Positions 1-6,030 are shown, counted from the stretch's first letter. The stretch is 7,277 bases of DNA from Spirochaetaceae bacterium (GCA_023265735.1 JAHFSN010000092.1:1-7277); one strand, 5' to 3'. A program made the numbers and translations. Notes: a model not told the origin generated them from the letters alone.

Positions 1-200
1 GACCCCGCCGTCCGGGCGACGTGGGCGACCTTGGCGGAGGCCACCAACGTCTTGGTCGGCGTGCAGCCCCAGTTCACGCAGGTGCCCCCCACCCTGTCCT
101 CTTCGATGACCGCGACGGTTTTCCCCAGGGCTCGAAGCTGGGGGACCACGGTGCCGGTGGCCTGGCCCGTCCCAATCCAAATCGCGTCGTACGTCTTCAT
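1..200 (-). CDS. Partial FAD-dependent pyridine nucleotide-disulfide oxidoreductase (mercuric reductase/dihydrolipoamide dehydrogenase-like), N-terminus only
   Basis: Only the first 66 codons are in the window; the gene runs off the left edge. The visible part starts with a Rossmann FAD-binding fold: beta strand YDAIWIG, dinucleotide loop G10-T-G12-Q-A-T-G16, and E33 at the end of the second strand, where the family binds the adenosine ribose. Next is the redox-active disulfide motif GGTCVNWGCTPTK, with cysteines 41 and 46 spaced CxxxxC. This identifies the class I flavoprotein disulfide reductases (MerA, Lpd, glutathione and trypanothione reductase), which pass electrons from NAD(P)H through FAD to a disulfide or metal. 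The TPTKTLVASA run resembles mercuric-reductase-like members of unknown substrate. I cannot decide the substrate because the C-terminal half, including any vicinal cysteines, is absent. The ATG overlaps the upstream TGA by 4 bp (ATGA) and has an AGGGAG ribosome binding site five bases upstream, so it is the last visible gene of the operon. Confidence 0.9.
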   Translation of the reverse strand, partial: MKTYDAIWIGTGQATGTVVPQLRALGKTVAVIEEDRVGGTCVNWGCTPTKTLVASAKVAHVARTAG

Positions 201-3200
201 ACCAACTCCCTGGGCCGTTTCGCCAACAGCTCCTGATGTTTCGATTCCAGTCTCCGCGTATAGGACCGCCAGCCGCCCCGCCGGGCTCGGACCCAAGCCT
301 GCCGAATGGCTACGGCACCTTGGTCGGCACGTCCTTTTGAAATCAGGTACTTGCCGTATTCGTAGGTCGCCGGGATCAGCGTATTGATGTAGTTGGCCTC
401 CTGGGCCGCTCGAATGGCCGCCTGATAGAACCAGGCCGCCGAGATTCTCGGTGCCTGAGTCATGACGACGATCTGCTCCAAATCTGCCCTCCCTGTCCGA
501 GAAAGGGGGAGTCTTGCGGCCAGCACGTCTGCCACGGCCAAAAGAGCCCGGCCCCTTTCGACATCATCGCCCGTCTTGGCGATCACTTCCCCTTGAAGGC
601 GAACCGTTGCCAAGGCTTCGTCTCCCCTTTGAAGTTTCACCAGGACAGAGGCCAAGTACGACAGAGTGTATCCCTTGTAGCTCTCGGCCCCCAGGCGCTC
701 GATCATCGCATGGGCCTCTTTCAGGGTGACCAGCGCCCGAGCGTATTCGCGTTGCTTGTAGGCGCTGGCCCCCAGGGAAAACAGGGCGTAGGCGGTACCC
801 AAGTCCTCTCCCAGCTCTTCCGTGATGTTCTTTGACCTCCGGAAAGCGTCCATGGCCGCGTCGAAGCTGCCGTGCTGGTCCTCGATGGCACCCAAGTTGA
901 GGAGAGCAGCAGCCAGGCCGCTCTTGTACCCAATCTGCGTGTAGATCCGATACGCTTCCTCCATGTGCGCCTTGGCCTGGTCGAGGTCCCCCTCGTGCTG
1001 AAACATCAGGCTCAGGTCGTAGAGAGGATACGTAATCAGCCGATCGAGGCCCAATTGCCGGAAGATCTGCAGCGCCTTCTGGTAGGTGGAATGGGCCTCC
1101 GCCTTGCGGTTTCTCACCCGGTAGACGACCCCCAGGTAATAGAGGGCCAATCCCTCCTGCTCGGCAAACCCCTGGGCAACGGCCAGGTCGCCGGCCTCCT
1201 TCAGATGTCGCAGCGCCTCGTCGTATTGACCCAGCAGCAAATGAACTCGGGCGAGGTCGATGCGGCTTTGGATCGGTTCGGGCCCTGGGTCGACGATCCG
1301 GGGGTCAGAAATGGCCCGCTCAAAGGAGCTCCGGGCCCCGTCGGTGTCACCTTGTTTGAACTGGATCTGCCCAAGAAATCCCAAAAACTTGTGAAACTGG
1401 TCCTCGAGGCCCGAGAGGGCTGCGAGTCCGACGCCCCTCTCGATTTCCACCCTGGCGGCCTTCCAGTCCCCCACATGCTCCAAAATCTGGGCCTTCTTCA
1501 GTCGCACCCCGCAATTCTCCCGTTGGTCCTGACTCAGGTCGAGAAAGCGGTCAAGGGCCCGAAGGGCTTCCGTGTTCCGAAAATCCTCCGCCGCCGTTTC
1601 TGCGCTGAATCGAAAATATCCTTTGGCCTTGTCCCATTCCTGGGCCCTGTCGAAGTGATACGCCTTTTCCGTGGCCGCGGCCTGCGGTTCGGGGTAGATT
1701 CGTTCGAACGCATCGCCGCTGCGCCGGTGGAGGGTCCGCAGGAGGTCACCCAACTGAAGCTGATAGACGGTTTCGCGGAGACTCTCCTTCTGGAAACGTA
1801 GGGTGTCGAGGGTGCCCTGTCTCAGGACGCCGTGGGCCACCGCCATTTCCAGGGTCGCTTCGGCACCCTCCCCGAGAAGGTCTCTGGCGACCTCCGAAGA
1901 AAAGGAGTTGCCCAGGACCGAGAGGGCAGGGAGAGCCCCCTTGAGGGCGGCCGGGAGATGGTCGACCTGGGAGAGAATGAGGTCCTCCAAACTCCCCGGG
2001 AGGCCCGACTCCTCGTCCCCTTCGAAGTCAACTTCGCTGGCGATCCTTACCAAACCCCTCTCCCTGAGGTAACGGAGGAGTTCGGAGAGATAGAGCGGGA
2101 TTTGAGAGGTCCTACGGGAGAGGATTTCGACAAGCCGGGCCGAGGGAGCCTTGCCCAGACGTTGCTTGACCAGAAGCTCTGTCTCGTCCTTGGTGAAAGG
2201 TTCCAAAATCACAGGCGGGGCTGTGCCCGCGGGAAGGTCGAGGGGAACGGGCCCCCGGCTCAGGAGGAGAACCCCCAGGGGCTGATCCGTCGCCCGGGAG
2301 ACCAGGCGTTCCAGAACTTCCTTGGTCTCCGCGTCGAGGGCCTGGGCATTTTCGACAACCAGGAAGCACGGCGCCGCCTGGGCCCGCAGGGACCAATGGG
2401 CCACCAGGGCCTCGACGGTCCTATCGTGTCGGGCCTGGGGATCGAGATGGTCCCATTCCGGATCTTGGGGCCGGCGTCCGGCCAGAGTCAGGAGGGCCGC
2501 CCCGGCCCGCCGGATTTCATGTTCGAGGTAGTCCGGGGTTTGGGCGTCGACCAGGGCGTCCCCCAGGGCCCGCGCTGCTGCCTCGGGGTCACCGCTGCTG
2601 AGGATGCTGGGCCCCAGGAGTGATGTGTAGACCCCCCGGAACGGGTGGAAGCCCGTGGAGAACACCGGGTCGCACCGCAGAATCTGATAGTCGAGTTCGG
2701 GACCCATCTCACGGAAGGCGTCGGAGGCGAGCTGGGTCTTGCCCATGCCGGCTTCGCCTCGGATGAGAAACATTCCACTTCGTCTTCTTTCGGAAACCGA
2801 GTGGAGCCACTGGGTCACCCTCTCGATTTCTGACCTTCGGGCCACCCCAGGGGCGAGGTCAAACCGAGGAATGACCTCGCGTTTTCCCACGACACGGGAG
2901 AGCTCCACGGGCCTGGCAATGCCTTTGAACACCCGCTCACCGATGGAAACGGCCTGGTAGTCCCGCCCCGCTTCGGCCAAAGAACCGGAGGGCAGAAGCA
3001 CCTCCCCGGGGACGGCGGAGCCCGCCAACCGGGCCGCCAGGTTGACGACTTGCCCCAGCGCCGTATACGTGAGGCGGAACGACGACCCCACGTACCCCGC
3101 GAAGCACTGCCCCCGGGCGACTCCGACGCGGACCTCTGGCAACGTGCCGACAACGGCGAGGGCAAAGTCGCACGCCCGGGTCAGGTTCGACTCCAGGGAG

Positions 3201-4063
3201 ACGGGCGCGCCGAAGAGGACGAGGGCAACCCCTCCCTTGTCGCCGAAGTCGAGGAGATGAAAGAATCCAGCGTTTTCCCGGGCGTGCTGGGTCAGGACAG
3301 CGTGAATCTCCTCGGGAGTCCTCGTCCCTTCGTCAAAAAGGACGAACACGCTGGTTAGATTGCGAAACTCCCCGGCGAATCGGGGGAAATCCTCAACGGG
3401 CAGAAATCGCGCCACGACGCCCTTTTCCAGGAAATGGGGAGAGAGCGGGGGAAGCTCGGGAAGGGACAGCGTTCCCGGCTGAACCACCGTGTGCCCGGCC
3501 TTCTTGGTGACTTGGCGGGCTCCTTCGGGGGGCGCCAAAGGCAGTCCGTCGGCCCACGCCAGGGTGCCAGGGTCGCACGCGTGCTCGGCTTGGGCGGCGG
3601 CGGTGACGGCCGGGCCGCGGAAGAAGTATCCGAGGTGGTCGTCCGTCCCCAGGATTCCCCAGTCGACGGGTCCCTGGCTCAATCCCACTTTGGCTTGGAG
3701 GACGAAGTCCCCCCAGGGGGTCCTGCGGTCGGGGTGCCGCTGAAATGTCCAGAGGATTCTGAGGGCCAAATGCTGGAGCCGGGGCAGTTCGGGGGACTCG
3801 GCCGGTATCAGTGCCGTCAGCGCGTCTCCCGCGAACGTCGTTACAAACCCTCCCGCGGCCTCGATTTCCATCAGCACCGGATTGAAAACCTCGTTGATGA
3901 CCTTCGAGAGCGACTCGGCGCCGTCCTTACCGTGGACCATCAGGGCCTCGGTCATGGCCGTGAAACCGGAGATGTCGAGAAACAGACACAAGGCGGGGAA
4001 TTGGCCCCCCGTGCGGTCCTCCTCGAGGGCCTTGGCAATCCACGACGGAATCAAGTTTGTCAT
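197..4063 (-). CDS. Soluble-adenylyl-cyclase-like protein: tandem class III cyclase domains, P-loop NTPase and TPR repeats (1288 aa)
   Basis: Domain order: cyclase domain C1 (about residues 22-180), divergent cyclase domain C2 (about 218-395), STAND/AAA-like NTPase (about 405-700), helical linker, and TPR-type repeats (about 800-1260). C1 has FLDISGFTAMTE with metal-binding D30 and FAGD with D80, the two aspartates class III cyclases use to hold metal. C2 lacks the first aspartate but keeps T334, N341 and R345 in TYTALGQVVNLAAR, the transition-state Asn/Arg motif. One catalytic site would therefore be shared between C1 and C2, as in human ADCY10, which has the same architecture. Walker A is GEAGMGKT (436-443); Walker B is FLVVENAQ (567-574). 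TPR units are clear at about 972, 1011, 1051, 1091 and 1132. No signal peptide or membrane helix is seen, so it is cytosolic. I chose the ATG at 4063 because AGGTG lies five bases upstream and the cyclase fold begins right after it; the frame stays open to 4159, but only over the upstream gene. Cyclase activity and product are inferred, not certain. Confidence 0.9.
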   Translation of the reverse strand: MTNLIPSWIAKALEEDRTGGQFPALCLFLDISGFTAMTEALMVHGKDGAESLSKVINEVFNPVLMEIEAAGGFVTTFAGDALTALIPAESPELPRLQHLALRILWTFQRHPDRRTPWGDFVLQAKVGLSQGPVDWGILGTDDHLGYFFRGPAVTAAAQAEHACDPGTLAWADGLPLAPPEGARQVTKKAGHTVVQPGTLSLPELPPLSPHFLEKGVVARFLPVEDFPRFAGEFRNLTSVFVLFDEGTRTPEEIHAVLTQHARENAGFFHLLDFGDKGGVALVLFGAPVSLESNLTRACDFALAVVGTLPEVRVGVARGQCFAGYVGSSFRLTYTALGQVVNLAARLAGSAVPGEVLLPSGSLAEAGRDYQAVSIGERVFKGIARPVELSRVVGKREVIPRFDLAPGVARRSEIERVTQWLHSVSERRRSGMFLIRGEAGMGKTQLASDAFREMGPELDYQILRCDPVFSTGFHPFRGVYTSLLGPSILSSGDPEAAARALGDALVDAQTPDYLEHEIRRAGAALLTLAGRRPQDPEWDHLDPQARHDRTVEALVAHWSLRAQAAPCFLVVENAQALDAETKEVLERLVSRATDQPLGVLLLSRGPVPLDLPAGTAPPVILEPFTKDETELLVKQRLGKAPSARLVEILSRRTSQIPLYLSELLRYLRERGLVRIASEVDFEGDEESGLPGSLEDLILSQVDHLPAALKGALPALSVLGNSFSSEVARDLLGEGAEATLEMAVAHGVLRQGTLDTLRFQKESLRETVYQLQLGDLLRTLHRRSGDAFERIYPEPQAAATEKAYHFDRAQEWDKAKGYFRFSAETAAEDFRNTEALRALDRFLDLSQDQRENCGVRLKKAQILEHVGDWKAARVEIERGVGLAALSGLEDQFHKFLGFLGQIQFKQGDTDGARSSFERAISDPRIVDPGPEPIQSRIDLARVHLLLGQYDEALRHLKEAGDLAVAQGFAEQEGLALYYLGVVYRVRNRKAEAHSTYQKALQIFRQLGLDRLITYPLYDLSLMFQHEGDLDQAKAHMEEAYRIYTQIGYKSGLAAALLNLGAIEDQHGSFDAAMDAFRRSKNITEELGEDLGTAYALFSLGASAYKQREYARALVTLKEAHAMIERLGAESYKGYTLSYLASVLVKLQRGDEALATVRLQGEVIAKTGDDVERGRALLAVADVLAARLPLSRTGRADLEQIVVMTQAPRISAAWFYQAAIRAAQEANYINTLIPATYEYGKYLISKGRADQGAVAIRQAWVRARRGGWRSYTRRLESKHQELLAKRPRELV
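206..211 (-). promoter_or_regulatory. Ribosome binding site of the FAD oxidoreductase gene
   Basis: Read on the minus strand, AGGGAG lies five bases before the ATG at 200-198, inside the last codons of the cyclase-like gene. It fixes this ATG as the start and shows that the gene can recruit ribosomes itself as well as by coupling through the ATGA overlap. Confidence 0.7.
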
Positions 4064-4068
4064 GGCAA

Positions 4069-4073
4069 CACCT
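4069..4073 (-). promoter_or_regulatory. Ribosome binding site of the cyclase-like gene
   Basis: AGGTG on the minus strand shares its first two bases with the TAG stop of the upstream DUF427 gene and sits five bases before the ATG at 4063. It supports this start over in-frame starts further upstream, which would lie inside DUF427. Confidence 0.65.
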
Positions 4074-4380
4074 AGACCGGTCCGACCTGAACACCGCGCC
4101 AGAACGCGAAGTACCCTTTGACCTCGGCAGCGTCCGGTTTGGGGTCGGGGTAGTACCACGCGCCGTCATGGAGGATACGGCCGTCGACCACCAGGTGCTT
4201 GTAGAGGGATGTGCCCTTCCATTTGCACACGGAGGTATGGTCGCTCTCCTTGAAATATTCTTCCCGGAGGGCATGGGGTGGAAAGTACCGGTAACCCTCC
4301 ACCACCAGAGTCTCGTTCTCGGGACTCTCGGCAATGACCCTCTTGTTCCAAACGGCTCTGATCTTCCTGATCGACTTCAT
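4072..4380 (-). CDS. DUF427 domain protein (102 aa)
   Basis: A complete small single-domain protein of the DUF427 family (Pfam PF04248, also labelled NTP_transf_9 from structural similarity). Family hallmarks visible: an N-terminal strand with AVWNKRVIAES, then LVVEGYRYFPP (26-35), HTSVCKWKGTSLY (48-60) with the conserved CxWKG, VVDG (64-67), AWYYPDP (74-80) and GYFAFWRGV (89-97). The family fold is a small beta barrel and its biochemical role is not established, so I assign no reaction. There is no signal peptide or membrane helix. The ATG overlaps the TGA of the TetR gene by 4 bp (ATGA) and is preceded by a strong GAAGGAG; its TAG stop lies 8 bp before the cyclase-like start. Tight placement between regulator and cyclase suggests it serves the same response. 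The frame is open upstream to 4767, but that stretch is antisense-quality sequence over the TetR gene and is not part of this protein. Confidence 0.93.
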   Translation of the reverse strand: MKSIRKIRAVWNKRVIAESPENETLVVEGYRYFPPHALREEYFKESDHTSVCKWKGTSLYKHLVVDGRILHDGAWYYPDPKPDAAEVKGYFAFWRGVQVGPV

Positions 4381-4988
4381 GCGGGATTCTCCTTCGCCGG
4401 CCCCCGGCGAATCTCTTGGTCGAGCCAAACTTCCCACTCCCCCAGCTGCTGGGAAAGGGTTTCTTCTGAGTGGAGAGTGTGGGCCAGGAGCATGGACCCC
4501 TGGATCACCGATACCAGCTGCGTGGCCTTCCTTTGAGCCGCACGCGAAGGCCAGCCCAACAGTTCGAGCTGGTCCTGGGACCATCGGACCCAGACCGAGA
4601 GGAGTTCGCTGCTGGCCAGGATGATGTCCTGGTCCTCCGACTTCTCGAGTTCCTGGCAGAGACTGCCGTGGGGGCAACCGTACCGGACCACGGCCTCGCT
4701 GGCCTGAAGGGGAGACCTCAACAGGGCCACGAGTCTCTCCTGGGGCCGCGGGATCTGGGCGTCCCAAGCAGCAAATGTGACAGCCAAATCGGCCTTATGA
4801 GAATCGAGGACGGCCAACGCCAGGGCACGCTTCGTGGAAAAATAGTAGTGCACGTTTCCCAGGGGAACCCCGGCGCCCTGGGCGACGTGTTCCAAGCTGG
4901 TCCGCTGGAATCCCTGGTGATAGAACAGCTCTTTGGCGGCACGAACCAGCGCCGCACGCTTGCCTGCCGAATCGTATGCCTGGGCCAT
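4377..4988 (-). CDS. TetR/AcrR-family transcriptional regulator (203 aa)
   Basis: Length and layout are typical of TetR repressors. The N-terminal DNA-binding domain spans about residues 10-60: helix AALVRAAKELFYHQGF, then the helix-turn-helix TSLEHVAQGAGVPLGNVHYYF (30-50) with the family's closing YYF and K53. The ligand domain (about 75-203) carries GCPHGSLCQEL (104-114), a motif seen in the LmrA/YxaF-like TetR branch, but the inducer cannot be predicted. C105 and C111 are the only cysteines and could be redox- or metal-responsive; that is speculation. It is the first gene of the operon, and an inverted repeat lies in its own promoter, so autoregulation and control of the three downstream genes is the likely role. 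There is no Shine-Dalgarno sequence before the ATG, and the predicted transcription start falls at or next to it, suggesting a leaderless message. No other plausible start keeps the helix-turn-helix whole. Confidence 0.95.
   Translation of the reverse strand: MAQAYDSAGKRAALVRAAKELFYHQGFQRTSLEHVAQGAGVPLGNVHYYFSTKRALALAVLDSHKADLAVTFAAWDAQIPRPQERLVALLRSPLQASEAVVRYGCPHGSLCQELEKSEDQDIILASSELLSVWVRWSQDQLELLGWPSRAAQRKATQLVSVIQGSMLLAHTLHSEETLSQQLGEWEVWLDQEIRRGPAKENPA
4389..4395 (-). promoter_or_regulatory. Ribosome binding site of the DUF427 gene
   Basis: GAAGGAG on the minus strand lies eight bases before the ATG at 4380, inside the 3' end of the TetR gene. It is the best Shine-Dalgarno match in the operon and fixes the short 102-residue form of DUF427. 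Confidence 0.75.
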
Positions 4989-4994
4989 GCGTGT

Positions 4995-5023
4995 AAGTTA
5001 GTTGGTTAACTAAGACAAGTCAA
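4995..5023 (-). promoter_or_regulatory. Predicted sigma70-type promoter of the TetR-DUF427-cyclase-oxidoreductase operon
   Basis: Read on the minus strand: -35 TTGACT (5023-5018, five of six to consensus), a 17-bp spacer, and -10 TAACTT (5000-4995, three of six, keeping the key TA...T). The start of transcription would fall about seven bases on, around the ATG at 4988. No ribosome binding site lies between, which fits a leaderless transcript. Confidence 0.5.
4998..5013. promoter_or_regulatory. Candidate TetR operator, inverted repeat TTAGTT-GGTT-AACTAA
   Basis: Perfect 6-bp arms around a 4-bp centre, 16 bp in total, lying between the -35 and -10 elements and touching the -10. Spacing and length suit a TetR dimer, and binding there would block RNA polymerase. 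It begins 10 bp upstream of the TetR start codon, the usual place for an autoregulatory site. Assignment to this regulator is by position only. Confidence 0.6.
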
Positions 5024-5059
5024 GGCCGCGACGGACGTTCTCGACTCCCCTCCTTCCCC

Positions 5060-5100
5060 TTGAGAAGTCCCTCCATCCCGGATAAGATGACCGCCGGAGG
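5060..5100 (+). promoter_or_regulatory. Predicted sigma70-type promoter and ribosome binding site of the YqhA-like gene
   Basis: -35 TTGAGA (5060-5065), 17-bp spacer, -10 TAAGAT (5083-5088). The predicted transcript starts near 5095, directly at GGAGG (5096-5100), which is five bases before the ATG. The leader would be only about 10 nt. This promoter diverges from the TetR promoter, with about 37 bp between the two -35 boxes, so the TetR operator does not overlap it. Confidence 0.5.
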
Positions 5101-5105
5101 ATTCC

Positions 5106-5696
5106 ATGCCAGACGTCGGCCTGAAGCGAACGCCATCTCGGTTCCTAGACAAGGACCGCCGGAGGACGTGGAAACTTGAAGAGGTCTTTGAAAAGCTTCT
5201 CTGGTCGTCCCGGTTTCTCGTACTCTTGGCCGTCGTTTCCAGCTTGGCGGCTTCGTTGTGTTTGTTCCTTCTGGGCACCTTCGACGTCGTGAAGGTCTTC
5301 GTGAACATGGCCAGCTACGTTCTGGGCTTCAACGAGCGTTTTGACCTCCACGGGGACGTGTTTATCGCCCTCATCGGCAGCCTCAATACCTTCCTCGTGG
5401 CCATTATCCTTCTGCTGTTTTCCCTGGGTACCTACCAGCTGTTCCTCAGACCCCTGGAGGCCGCCGAAAAGCCGGGGGCCCCCGGCCTGTTCCTCTTCGA
5501 CAGCCTCGATGGACTTCGGGACCGGATCTTCGTCCTCATCCTCCTGTCGCTGACGGTCAAGTTCTTCCAGATCGTTCTCATCATGAAGGTGGGGAGCTGG
5601 CTCGACCTCCTTATCCTCGCGGGGGCCGTGGGCCTTCTGGCCGGGGCCATGGTCCTCATGCACTGGGGAAAGCGCCTGACCCGCGAGGAAGAGTAG
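5106..5696 (+). CDS. YqhA/UPF0114-family membrane protein (196 aa)
   Basis: An integral membrane protein with four predicted helices, at about residues 36-58, 85-112, 140-162 and 165-186. Segments typical of the UPF0114 (YqhA) family are seen: an N-terminal amphipathic EEVFEKLLWSSRFLV leading into helix 1, FSLGTYQLFLRPLE at the end of helix 2, the loop DSLDGLRDRI before helix 3, and SLTVKFFQ within it. E. coli YqhA is about 164 residues; this one has some 20 extra charged residues at the N-terminus. The family has no firmly established function; an inner-membrane channel-like or structural role is only a guess. The start is fixed by GGAGG five bases upstream. The gene is divergent from the TetR operon and convergent with the chemoreceptor gene, and appears to be a single-gene unit. 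A hairpin begins two bases after its TAG stop. Confidence 0.85.
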   Translation: MPDVGLKRTPSRFLDKDRRRTWKLEEVFEKLLWSSRFLVLLAVVSSLAASLCLFLLGTFDVVKVFVNMASYVLGFNERFDLHGDVFIALIGSLNTFLVAIILLLFSLGTYQLFLRPLEAAEKPGAPGLFLFDSLDGLRDRIFVLILLSLTVKFFQIVLIMKVGSWLDLLILAGAVGLLAGAMVLMHWGKRLTREEE

Positions 5697-5697
5697 A

Positions 5698-5728
5698 CCC
5701 TAGTTTGGTGTCCCAGAAGTAACTAGGG
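5698..5728 (+). terminator. Stem-loop just after the YqhA-like gene
   Basis: Perfect 8-bp arms CCCTAGTT (5698-5705) and AACTAGGG (5721-5728) enclose a 15-nt loop that is exactly TGGTGTCCCAGAAGT, the left boundary repeat of the intergenic region. It starts two bases after the TAG stop. No T-tract follows, so it may stabilise the 3' end or be part of the repeat element rather than a true intrinsic terminator. Confidence 0.35.
5706..5718 (+). repeat. Left boundary inverted repeat TGGTGTCCCAGAA
   Basis: This 13-mer is matched perfectly, in opposite orientation, at 6179-6191. Extended outward to 5701-5718 and 6179-6196 the match is 17 of 18 bases (TAGTTTGGTGTCCCAGAA against TAGTGTGGTGTCCCAGAA). 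A shorter direct copy (11 bases) lies at 6043-6053. No clear target-site duplication flanks the outer pair. Confidence 0.85.
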
Positions 5729-5737
5729 CTTGGATCT

Positions 5738-5831
5738 CGGCATTCTGGCTGCATCTCAGTCGCGTGCGGTGCTCGCCGTACACACAGTACGGCTGCGCTC
5801 CGTGCGCTCCCTCGATTTTGCCAGAATGCCG
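5738..5831. repeat. Palindromic (REP/BIME-like) intergenic element with nested hairpins
   Basis: Outer arms CGGCATTCTGGC (5738-5749) and GCCAGAATGCCG (5820-5831) are perfect 12-mers. Inside, GCCGTAC (5775-5781) and GTACGGC (5787-5793) form a 7-bp stem with loop ACACA, and the sequence between the stems pairs imperfectly. This resembles extragenic palindromic elements common in GC-rich genomes. The half following 5837 (to about 5880) carries a further imperfect GCCCA/TGGGC pair. Confidence 0.7.
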
Positions 5832-5919
5832 ATCTCCGGCGCCCAGCACGACATGGGCTTTGCTTCGCTCGCCGTCTGGTGAGTAGGGGTGCATTCTATC
5901 AAACACGGCCCTTGCTGAT

Positions 5920-5948
5920 TTGTCAGAAATTAGTAAAGTCTTTACTAT
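5920..5948 (+). promoter_or_regulatory. Predicted promoter inside the intergenic region
   Basis: -35 TTGTCA (5920-5925, five of six), 17-bp spacer, -10 TACTAT (5943-5948, four of six), directed rightwards with a predicted start near 5955. The segment is locally AT-rich against a GC-rich background. No good coding region follows. Confidence 0.4.
5931..5947. promoter_or_regulatory. 17-bp palindromic operator-like site TAGTAAAG-T-CTTTACTA
   Basis: Perfect 8-bp arms around a single T, covering most of the spacer and -10 of the predicted promoter at 5920-5948. The size and perfect symmetry are those of a dimeric repressor site. It differs from the TTAGTT/AACTAA repeat upstream of the TetR gene, so another regulator, not encoded here, is implied. 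Confidence 0.55.
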
Positions 5949-5954
5949 ACCAGG

Positions 5955-6030
5955 AATAGATACAAGAGATGCTCTCTACCGGAGAGCAGGAGAACGGGTC
6001 AAGTCGGGAGCGTCAGCTCCCGATTTCCCA
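5955..6030 (+). ncRNA. Candidate small structured RNA (tentative)
   Basis: If the promoter at 5920-5948 is active, its transcript would contain a 6-bp stem GCTCTC/GAGAGC (5971-5976 with 5982-5987) and then a GC-rich hairpin ending in TTT at 6026. Total length would be about 70-75 nt, with no convincing coding capacity. It could equally be the leader of a lost gene or a piece of REP-like repeat. I match it to no known RNA family. Confidence 0.25.
6001..6026 (+). terminator. GC-rich hairpin, possible weak intrinsic terminator
   Basis: TCGGGAGC (6004-6011) pairs perfectly with GCTCCCGA (6016-6023) around the loop GTCA. Flanking AAG and TTT extend the stem to 11 pairs with one G-U. The T-tract is only three bases, so termination would be weak; an extragenic palindrome is the alternative. 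Confidence 0.4.

Noticed and set aside
872..1801. Long open frame of 309 codons on the plus strand opposite the TPR region
   Set aside because: It is antisense to the clearly coding cyclase-like gene, as are several others there; the translation has no family resemblance and open antisense frames are expected in GC-rich genes.
4075..4082. 8-bp palindrome GACCGGTC at the end of DUF427
   Set aside because: It falls in the last codons (Gly-Pro-Val) of the gene; it is short enough to be chance, and no promoter is near.
4064..4159. In-frame N-terminal extension of the cyclase-like protein by 32 residues
   Set aside because: The extension lies wholly over the 3' end of DUF427, is Arg/Gly/Val-rich with no domain resemblance, and the ATG at 4063 has a good ribosome binding site.
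4381..4767. N-terminal extension of DUF427 in the same frame
   Set aside because: It overlaps the TetR gene in another frame and is Gly/Pro/Arg-rich; DUF427 proteins are normally near 100 residues and the ATG at 4380 has GAAGGAG in front.
5700..5906. Minus-strand open frame of 68 codons across the palindromic element
   Set aside because: It consists of translated inverted repeats and ends inside the boundary repeat; it has a GTG start without a ribosome binding site.
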